From positions 34,979 to 98,978 of the forward strand of contig CAZJRB010000014.1 in assembly GCA_964547995.1 (NCBI GenBank): DNA of 64,000 nucleotides. The letters run 5' to 3'. Shown piece by piece: positions 57,340-64,000 of the stretch. Within the stretch, counting starts at the first letter, position 1. Each line of letters starts with the position of its first letter. The stretch comes from CAZJRB01 sp964547995. GTDB lineage: Bacteria; Planctomycetota; Planctomycetia; Pirellulales; Thermoguttaceae. Position numbers and translations under genes: made by a program. The notes under the pieces were generated by a model. It was given only the letters and a program-made list of their open reading frames with translations, searched no databases and had not been told where the DNA came from.

Positions 57340-58677
57340 ATGAATCCCGCCACCACCGCCAAGGACACGCCGGGTCCGTTCCATCCGGCCAGTAGCCCCG
57401 ACTACGTCCCGCGCGAGCAGTTGCGCGACCTGCAATCCCAGCGGCTGCGGCAGGTGGTCGGCCAGACCTACGAGCACGTGTCGCTGTATCGTCAGCGGAT
57501 GCAAAAGCACGGCCTGACGCCGGCGGACATCCGCGGCGTCGACGACATCCACAAGCTCCCGTTTACCGTCAAGAACGATCTGCGCAATGCATACCCGGTC
57601 GGAATGTTCGCCGTGCCGATCCGGCAGATCGCGGGGCTGCACCCCCCCAGCGGCACGACGGGCAAGCCGGTCGTCGTGGCGTACACAAGGCGCGACCTGG
57701 AAGTGTGGACCGAGGTCATCGTCCGCTGCCTGGCCTCCTGCGGGATCCACCAGGGCGACATCATCCAGAACGCGTGCGGCTACAATCTGTTCACCGACGG
57801 GCTCGGCCTGCACTACGGGGCCGAAACCCTGGGAGCCACCGTGATCCCCATCTCGGGCGGCGACACCGATCATCAGATCATGGTCATGAAAGACTTCGGT
57901 GTCTCGGCCATCTGCTGTACGCCCAGCTACTTCCTGTACCTGATCGAGCGGGCCGAGAAGATCGGCGTGGACCTCCGCGAACTCCCTTTGCGGGCCGTGG
58001 TCCTGGTCGCAGGGTCCTGGAGCGAGGCCGTGCGCCGGCGAATCGAGGAGTCGGCCGGAACCAAGGCGTACGACACCTACGGCCTGCCGGAGATCATCGG
58101 CCCCGGAATGGGCGCCGAGTGTACCCGCCGCAGCGGCTTGCACATCTTCGAGGACCACTTCTACCCGGAGATCGTCGATCCGGCGACCGGCGACCCGCTC
58201 CCCGACGGCGAGGAAGGCGAGCTGGTGCTCACCACGCTCAGCAAGGAGGCCATGCCCATGATCCGCTACCGCACGCCCGATCTCGCGGCAATCGTCGCCG
58301 AGCCTTGCCCGTGCAGCCGCACTATGCGGCGGATCCGGCGGATCGGCCGGCGCAGCGACGACATGTTCGTCGTCCAGGGCATCAGCGTGTTCCCCTCGCA
58401 AATCGAGGCCGTCCTGCTGGCCGTCGAGGGCACGTTGCCCCGGTATCAAATCATGCTGACACAGGAGAAAGGGCTCGACCGGGCCGAAGTGCAAATCGAA
58501 GTCACACCGCAGATCGTCAGCGACCAGGTGGGCGCCATGGAAAGCCTGCAAAACAAGCTCGCTGAGGAGATCGAGCACACCTCGGGCATCCACATCCCCG
58601 TGCGGCTCGTCGAACCGCACACCATCGAGCGCACCGAGGGCACGGCCGAGCGGGTGGTAGACAAGCGGAGCACCTAA
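57340..58677 (+). CDS. paaK: phenylacetate--CoA ligase family protein
   Basis: 445 residues; CAGGA lies 9 bases before the ATG. Adenylates an aryl acid and transfers it to CoA. Motifs: LHPPSGTTGKPVVVAYTRRD (nucleotide loop), YDTYGLPEIIGPGMGAEC, ELVLTTLSKEAMPMIRYRTPDL and IGRRSDDMFVVQGISVFPSQIE. The C-terminal lid domain is complete. Followed 291 bases later by an ACT-domain gene, a pairing frequent in anaerobes and planctomycetes; the real substrate may be phenylacetate, indole-acetate or an amino-acid-derived aryl acid. Confidence 0.9.
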   Translation: MNPATTAKDTPGPFHPASSPDYVPREQLRDLQSQRLRQVVGQTYEHVSLYRQRMQKHGLTPADIRGVDDIHKLPFTVKNDLRNAYPVGMFAVPIRQIAGLHPPSGTTGKPVVVAYTRRDLEVWTEVIVRCLASCGIHQGDIIQNACGYNLFTDGLGLHYGAETLGATVIPISGGDTDHQIMVMKDFGVSAICCTPSYFLYLIERAEKIGVDLRELPLRAVVLVAGSWSEAVRRRIEESAGTKAYDTYGLPEIIGPGMGAECTRRSGLHIFEDHFYPEIVDPATGDPLPDGEEGELVLTTLSKEAMPMIRYRTPDLAAIVAEPCPCSRTMRRIRRIGRRSDDMFVVQGISVFPSQIEAVLLAVEGTLPRYQIMLTQEKGLDRAEVQIEVTPQIVSDQVGAMESLQNKLAEEIEHTSGIHIPVRLVEPHTIERTEGTAERVVDKRST

Positions 58678-58706
58678 GCCGGTCCGAGGCCGCAACCAAA
58701 GAGATT

Positions 58707-58876
58707 GCAAATTGAAAATTGAAAATTGCAAACTGCAAATTGGTTCGAGCTTGCACCCGGTCGGTGGTTTTGCGGTATTGTGGCTGCGGATCGACCCCAT
58801 TGGAAGCCGATTTCCAGCCGGGATGTCGTCGATCTTCAATCTTCAATCTTCAATTTGCAGTTTTCAATTTGCCATA
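58707..58876. repeat. AT-rich heptamer repeats in inverted arms
   Basis: AAATTGAAAATTGAAAATTG (about 58709-58741 region) and CTTCAATCTTCAATCTTCAA (about 58833-58875 region) are complementary 7-base repeat runs flanking about 90 bases. The stretch lies between paaK and the ACT gene and could form a long hairpin in the transcript. Confidence 0.65.
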
Positions 58877-58968
58877 TCCCCGCGAGAAGACATGCTCGCA
58901 CGGCGCGCAGAGGTTACGACGTAAGACTCTAGCGAACAGAGAACACAAGAACCGTCAGGAACCCGCCG

Positions 58969-59403
58969 ATGAGAATCCCACAGCTTTCGCTCTTCATCGA
59001 GAACAAGCTCGGACGCCTGGTCGCCCCTTGCAAGCTGCTGGCCGACGCGGGAATCAACATCGTCACCCTCTCCTTGGCCGACACACAGCAGTTCGGCATC
59101 CTGCGGCTGATCGTCCGCGAGTGGCAACGGGCACAGGAAGTGCTCGAGGCGGCCGGACTGGCTGTCGCCGTGACCGAGGTCCTGGCAATCGAGGTCCTCG
59201 ACCGGCCCGGCGGCATGGTCGAGCTGTTGGGAATCTTCGAGCAGGCGGGGATCAGCGTCGAGTACATGTACGCCTTTGCGGGCGCTCGCGCAGTGCTGGT
59301 ATTCCGGCTCGACGACATCGATGCCGCCATCTCCGCCCTGGCCCGCGCCGGAATCAACCCGGTCAGCCCCATCAGTCTCTATGACCGCCTCGACGAGGAG
59401 TAG
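58969..59403 (+). CDS. tandem ACT-domain protein
   Basis: 144 residues; CAGGAA upstream of the ATG. Two ACT-like halves: QLSLFIENKLGRLVAPCKLLADAGINIVTLSLAD and VLDRPGGMVELLGIFEQAGISVEYMYAFAG (keys NKLGRLVAPC and DRPGGMVELL). ACT domains bind small ligands, usually amino acids. Its place after paaK suggests it senses a substrate or product of that pathway. Confidence 0.88.
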   Translation: MRIPQLSLFIENKLGRLVAPCKLLADAGINIVTLSLADTQQFGILRLIVREWQRAQEVLEAAGLAVAVTEVLAIEVLDRPGGMVELLGIFEQAGISVEYMYAFAGARAVLVFRLDDIDAAISALARAGINPVSPISLYDRLDEE

Positions 59404-59964
59404 GACGGTTCCCTTAAGAACAAAGGGGAGCTGTCGTCAACGGAAAGGGCCGCGATTTCCAGCGGAAAACACGGCCCTCCCCTTCGTTCGATCGGGTTGC
59501 TCGCCAGCAGAGCCCGACTGGATGTACAGCATATTCGTGGCCTAATCCGCGTCAAGTCCCTTCGATTCATTGGTTTCATTGCCGGTTGCACCCTACCAGA
59601 GGGTTGCCGCAAAGTACTCTCCTTTGTTCTTAAAACGCACTCCCCAATCAGCCCGGCGCGCGCTTCAGTCGGATGAACCAAAAAGAAAGAGTTGGTAGGG
59701 GATTTTGCCAACGGCGGACGCGAATGGGGGAAAATAGGGACAGTCAGACAGTCACGAATGGCACTGCCGTGGGCGTTGTTCGGTACAACCCCTTGTATCG
59801 CAAGCACTGCTATCGGCGCAAGATGTTGTGGTTTTCAAGGGGCGCGGCAGTGCCATTCGGGACAATCACCTATTTCCTGAAGGCGCATCTCTCGAAAATA
59901 GGTGACTGTCCGACCCGTCCCGTTTATTTGCCCGCAGGGTTCCAACAAAAGGGACGGCGTGACC
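59404..59964. repeat. intergenic region with two inverted-repeat (MITE-like) elements, no gene
   Basis: TTAAGAACAAAGGGGAG at 59414-59430 is mirrored at 59617-59633 with one mismatch, bounding a 220-base element. Further right, CGAATGGCACTGCCG at 59755-59769 is mirrored exactly at 59845-59859. The phrase AAAATAGG recurs around it (59731, inverted near 59868, 59896). No transposase or protein-like frame is present. Confidence 0.65.
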
Positions 59965-62900
59965 TTACTCCTCATCCATCATGGACCGCACTTGCCGTTC
60001 GGCTTCTTCGATCGTCAGCCGCACTTGGGGGATGTGCAAGAACGGCGTGAGCGTTTGTTCTTCGTCGTCGGTGGACGGGTTTTGGACCTGTTCGATCTCC
60101 TGCTCCAGGGCGTCGAGCCAGGGCGGAATGTCGAAACCGGCGCCGGTGGTGATCTTGGTGAACTGGCCGATTTCCTTTTCGAGCGCCGCGAACGCCTTCG
60201 ATTGCCCGCCACTCTCCAGCTCCGCGACGGCCGGGACAACCAGGGCCCGGAGCCGGTCGATCGCCAGCGGCCGTACGAACCGCTCGCCCAACCGGTCGGC
60301 AATGCTCGGCAACCGCATCCCGTACTTCCGCACCAGGCCCGCTAGGCGTCTCTGGTGATCCTCGGCGATCTCGCGGGTCCGCTGCGCGATGGCCCGGTGC
60401 CAGATGCCGGCCGCGTTGTCGCGGCCGCAACGGACGAGGACCTCGTGTGCGAGCACGACCGGCAACAGGTTCCACGCCACGCGGTCGTAGTGAACCCGCA
60501 GCCGGAGGAAATCCAACAGCGTGTAGAGCATCTCCCCGCGGTCCGATTGGGTCGTGGTGCTGTTGTAATCGATGTACTCGTTGTAGTTCTCGACGACGGC
60601 CTCGAGGATCAGGTCCAAGTGTCGCGCAGCTTCGTTGCGCGGGATGGATTTCTCGATTTCACGCAGCAGCAGGAATTCTTCTTGGGCGCCGGGCTCTTCT
60701 TCGAGCGACCGCAGCCACGCGTCGGCCCCTTCGTGCAGGATGGCCCGAAGATTGCCGAGGCTCATGAACCGCTGGGTGAACAAGTCACTCCCGAAACGTT
60801 CGATGAACTCCTTAACCGTTTGCCATCGCCGCCGGTCGTTGACTGCTTCGAGCACGGAAAGCCGCACGCCGCGGCTGTGAACCAGCCAACATTGCAGCAG
60901 CGCCTCGCTGGTCTGTTCCAACATGGCAATTAAATCGATGTCGCTGTGCCGGGTCGCCTCCTCGCCCTTCTCGGCGTACCAGTCCTCGGAAGAGACGACC
61001 AGACAACGGACAATTGCCTTGCACCCGATCTGGAACATCTGGTCGAACTCGGTGATAGCGCCGTGGCCGACCGGATGATCGATCTCCATGTCCTGAACCG
61101 TTTGGATCAACCGGTTCGTTTCGTCGAGGAGCCCCAGCCGGGGCAAGTAGGTCAACAGGCGGCGCAGGAGGCACTGGAGACTTCGCGAGGCGACGATCCG
61201 CCCGGGATCGCCGCTGCGGGCCAGGGCAACGTAAAGGAGCGGTTGCGGCAGCAGTGCCTCGACCAGCTCCTGCCACACGGCGCGGACGCCGGCCACATCG
61301 CCCCGGAGCACGGCGCGGAGGACTCGCCCCGCCGGCACTTCCCAGTCCTCCCATCCTTCGGCCGGCTCATCGCGCCGCATGGCCGCATGGATCATCCGCC
61401 CGGCGTCGACCGTCTCGACGCAAGTGGCGATGATCTGGTCCAACAGCGTCTCCTTGATACCCCTGTGGTGATCGTACTCGATCAGGGCTTCCTGAGTGCC
61501 GCGCGGCGCCGGGATAGGATACCGGCCGACGGCGTCCAACAACTCCAGCAGATGCCGGCGATTGGTCATCGCCCGGCGAAACCACCCGGCCAACACGTCG
61601 TCGCGCTCGGTGAGAACCGACTCGTCCAGTCGGGGCGGGTCGGTGGGAGCCGAGGCCGTCGCGGCCAGCCTCCACAACTGGGCCAGAACGCTCAAGAAGC
61701 CCAATCTCGCGACGATCCGGTTGGCCTCGTGCACCAACTCGAAATCGGTCGGATTGTGCCCGCCGTCGAAAGTCTCCCCCTCGAAGCCGTCGTCCGTGCT
61801 GTCACGGTAAGTGACGTCTTCGTAGGCTGCGCTGAAGAGGTCATCATCATCGCGGGCTCTCTTGGGGGTCTCCTTGTCGTCGTCGCCGGCGGCGTTCTCG
61901 GCGACCAGCTCGGACTGGGGTATCTCCCAATAGTCTTCCGCGTTGGCTTCGAGGCAGTCGAAGAACTTCTGCGTCAGGCCCCACCGCTCTGCCGGCGAAA
62001 TTTCCCGCCCGGTCGTGTCGTCATCCGGCCGCCAGAGGTTCTCCATCCAACTGAGTGCCAGATCGTGGAATGCGTAGTTTTCCTCGACCAGCGGAATGTG
62101 CTCGGATTGGCTGAGCCATTGAATCAACAAGGCCATGGCAGCGACAAGGTCCCGCTGCTGAAGCAGGGCTTCGACGACCAGCGCGTAGGCTTTGGGCGAT
62201 CGAAACTGGTCGACGTGCCCCCGCCAGAAGGCGATGTCGCCGGCGGCGGTTCCCGCCTCGTGCCACGCCCCCAGCGCGGCCGCCACGTGGTCGGCCGATT
62301 CGCGCGTCTCGCGTCCCGAGATCCCCTCGACCGATCCGACCTCCGTACTGGCGAACGGGTCCCACCAGGCAGCCAGCTTCCCCGCCTGCCGGGAGATGAT
62401 CTCCCGGAATTCGGTATTTCCCGTCGCCGCCGACTCTTTTTCAATCAGGACGTAAAGGCCGAACAACTCGCTGACCACGTCGATCAGGTCGTCGATGCGA
62501 TAGTCGTGGATGCTGTTTTCGACGGCGGGAAAAAGGGAATACTGGCCGCCGAAGCCGAGGATGTTCCACGGATCGACAATCGCCCCGCACTCGATCCCCC
62601 GGTGCAGGAGTTCGACGATCTCCTCGGCGATGTCGGCGGCTGCGTCGAGTTCGCCCGACTTAATCTCGCGTTGGGCGATAGACAGCCGGCAGTAGATGTC
62701 GCAGAGGATCCGCGCCGAGGCGACCGGCACAACGCGGATCTGCCGGGCGGCGGCTTTCGTGTTGCCCATCCTCGCAAAGAGCTGGGCAAGATGTACGTGT
62801 TGCGACTGTTCGGCCCGGCGGAGCCCCAGGCGATGATTGAAATCCTGCCGCGCGCCGCCGAACGGTTGATGGAGCTTGACCGCTTCGAGCCGCAACCGCT

Positions 62901-63915
62901 CGACGTGCGGGAATTTCACCCGCTCGATGAGCCGCTCGTAGAACTCGTCCCGGTAGCGGGCGATGTGCTGAACAAGCGTGCCCAACGTCGTCTCCGAGTC
63001 GTGTGCGTCGGGCCTGTTGCCGCTGACGCCGGAACCCATCAGCATGGTCCCGGCCAGCACCGCCGCTTCCTCAAACAGGACTTCCTCGCGGGGTAACCGG
63101 CCGCGATGCTCGATCCGGGCAAGCATCGCATCGAGCGAGACCTGCTGCACGACGAACCGCCGGCAGCGGCCCGAATTGTCCAGGTGGTTCATGTCCCACT
63201 GCCCGAACAGGTAGTTCGGACGCTTGTTGACCGGATGATCGAAATCATACGCCCGAGGGTCAACCGCCAACTCGTCGAGCAGGTTCGGATCGAACCAAGC
63301 GTCGAACAGCAATGATGAGTCTGTTGAGTTGAGGATCTCCAAGGCCTTTTCGATCAACTCGGCATAGGGCCCCGCCGATACGCCGGCGTCCCGTATCCAC
63401 AGGGGGATGGGGCGGACCCACTCATGGGTGTAGGGTTGGATCCTCTGTTCGCCTTCCAGGACCGCCACCGGCCGGTGGCCGATATAGTCGTTGATCTGAC
63501 TGATCGCCCCCTGGATAATCCGCTCCTTTTCGTTCCACGGCCCTGCCTGATGCAAGACGGCCTCGCACACCCGACCCATGAACAGGGGCTGGAACAAGAA
63601 CTCGGCCGGTTGGTGGAACAACAGATCTTGATGATGCTCCCGATAGGCGAACAGAAACTCGTCAAATACCAGGGGGATGATCGCCTCGGCCTGCTCTACC
63701 TGCCCGAACGCGTCCGACTTGCCCCGGAGTTCCTGCAACTCGGCTTCCAGCAGCAGGCCGAGCATTTCCCATGCCGGCTCCCCCTCAATCATGGCATATA
63801 ACGTGTTCAGGTTTTTCAAGAACCCGGCATCCGGCGCCCCGTTGGACAGATTCAGGTAGCCCAGGATTTCCCTGGCAGTCTCTCGGGCATCGGAAGCTGA
63901 GTGGTCTGGTGTCAT
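59965..63915 (-). CDS. large helical protein of unknown function
   Basis: 1316 residues, no signal peptide and no transmembrane segment. The whole length reads as amphipathic helices (ELIEKALEILNSTDSS; LAQLFARMGNTKAAARQI; LVVEALLQQRDLVAAMALLIQWL) with TPR-like character. An acidic low-complexity segment lies near the middle (GDDDKETPKRARDDDD). I do not recognise a catalytic domain. The gene stands alone, ending about 560 bases from the ACT gene and starting close to a palindromic repeat. A cytoplasmic scaffold is likely; this is inference. Confidence 0.75.
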   Translation of the reverse strand: MTPDHSASDARETAREILGYLNLSNGAPDAGFLKNLNTLYAMIEGEPAWEMLGLLLEAELQELRGKSDAFGQVEQAEAIIPLVFDEFLFAYREHHQDLLFHQPAEFLFQPLFMGRVCEAVLHQAGPWNEKERIIQGAISQINDYIGHRPVAVLEGEQRIQPYTHEWVRPIPLWIRDAGVSAGPYAELIEKALEILNSTDSSLLFDAWFDPNLLDELAVDPRAYDFDHPVNKRPNYLFGQWDMNHLDNSGRCRRFVVQQVSLDAMLARIEHRGRLPREEVLFEEAAVLAGTMLMGSGVSGNRPDAHDSETTLGTLVQHIARYRDEFYERLIERVKFPHVERLRLEAVKLHQPFGGARQDFNHRLGLRRAEQSQHVHLAQLFARMGNTKAAARQIRVVPVASARILCDIYCRLSIAQREIKSGELDAAADIAEEIVELLHRGIECGAIVDPWNILGFGGQYSLFPAVENSIHDYRIDDLIDVVSELFGLYVLIEKESAATGNTEFREIISRQAGKLAAWWDPFASTEVGSVEGISGRETRESADHVAAALGAWHEAGTAAGDIAFWRGHVDQFRSPKAYALVVEALLQQRDLVAAMALLIQWLSQSEHIPLVEENYAFHDLALSWMENLWRPDDDTTGREISPAERWGLTQKFFDCLEANAEDYWEIPQSELVAENAAGDDDKETPKRARDDDDLFSAAYEDVTYRDSTDDGFEGETFDGGHNPTDFELVHEANRIVARLGFLSVLAQLWRLAATASAPTDPPRLDESVLTERDDVLAGWFRRAMTNRRHLLELLDAVGRYPIPAPRGTQEALIEYDHHRGIKETLLDQIIATCVETVDAGRMIHAAMRRDEPAEGWEDWEVPAGRVLRAVLRGDVAGVRAVWQELVEALLPQPLLYVALARSGDPGRIVASRSLQCLLRRLLTYLPRLGLLDETNRLIQTVQDMEIDHPVGHGAITEFDQMFQIGCKAIVRCLVVSSEDWYAEKGEEATRHSDIDLIAMLEQTSEALLQCWLVHSRGVRLSVLEAVNDRRRWQTVKEFIERFGSDLFTQRFMSLGNLRAILHEGADAWLRSLEEEPGAQEEFLLLREIEKSIPRNEAARHLDLILEAVVENYNEYIDYNSTTTQSDRGEMLYTLLDFLRLRVHYDRVAWNLLPVVLAHEVLVRCGRDNAAGIWHRAIAQRTREIAEDHQRRLAGLVRKYGMRLPSIADRLGERFVRPLAIDRLRALVVPAVAELESGGQSKAFAALEKEIGQFTKITTGAGFDIPPWLDALEQEIEQVQNPSTDDEEQTLTPFLHIPQVRLTIEEAERQVRSMMDEE

Positions 63916-63946
63916 GCCGAGCTAATGGGTACCGGTAATCTATTAC

Positions 63947-64000
63947 TATAAAGCCGCGACCGGTGAGGCTGTGACTTTTTGTAGGGAACGCCCTCTGTGG
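63947..64000. repeat. partial palindromic repeats at the window edge
   Basis: TATAAAGCCGCGACCG (63947-63962) is one arm of the element at 43042; the sequence then changes to GTGAGGCTGTGAC. A second, different repeat-like phrase (TGTAGGGAACGCCCTC) begins at about 63980 and is cut by the edge. Confidence 0.6.

Overview
The window looks like a draft, GC-rich genome fragment from a Planctomycetota bacterium (Pirellulales-like; family-level inference, no rRNA seen). It carries several Tat-exported Gfo/Idh/MocA oxidoreductases, sulfatases, DUF1080 and DUF1559-type proteins, an HzsA-like cytochrome, a PQQ propeller protein, low-complexity secreted proteins, and many families of short palindromic intergenic repeats. 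A run of 100 N (44896-44995) shows it is a scaffold.

Layout. 0-7.7 kb: five tandem, paralogous Tat-signal Gfo/Idh/MocA genes with one HEAT-repeat gene, all on the minus strand; the first runs off the left edge. 8-11.9 kb: a damaged stretch with a transposase remnant, a decayed sulfatase start, a frameshifted sulfatase and the 3' half of a glycan-active enzyme gene. 11.9-19 kb: an RHS polymorphic-toxin locus. One 5'-truncated RHS gene is followed by three further partial copies of the same RHS core. The first three copies carry three unrelated C-terminal tips, each followed by a small unrelated ORF. 19-21.2 kb: a DDE transposase and a truncated glycosyltransferase. 21.3-31.3 kb: mostly ordinary metabolism, with a secreted protein, lysA, an oxidoreductase fragment, a flavodoxin-fold quinone reductase, a SpoIIAA-like protein, a plasma-membrane P-type H+-ATPase and pgi.

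31.3-35.8 kb: an accessory island. It holds a HEPN protein next to a PD-(D/E)XK-like nuclease protein, a DUF4926 protein, an intact hicBA pair and a second hic pair whose toxin gene is cut short. This is the best candidate for an undescribed defence module here. 36-43 kb: an outer-membrane-type protein, a secreted methyltransferase-like/PQQ propeller fusion and a B12-binding radical SAM enzyme. 43-47.5 kb: an ECF sigma/anti-sigma pair upstream of three secreted low-complexity or EF-hand proteins. 47.8-54.2 kb: another Gfo/Idh/MocA protein, a secreted protein, an HzsA-like triheme protein and a DUF1080 protein. 54.3-64 kb: rimI, plsC, a CAP protein, paaK with an ACT protein, and a 1316-residue protein of unknown function.

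The secreted enzymes (oxidoreductases, sulfatases, six-hairpin enzyme, DUF1080) suit a glycan degrader that processes sugars outside the cytoplasm. The RHS tips, HEPN/nuclease pair and HicBA belong to conflict biology. The palindromic repeats have spread widely, including one in frame inside pgi. All functional calls come from reading motifs by eye.
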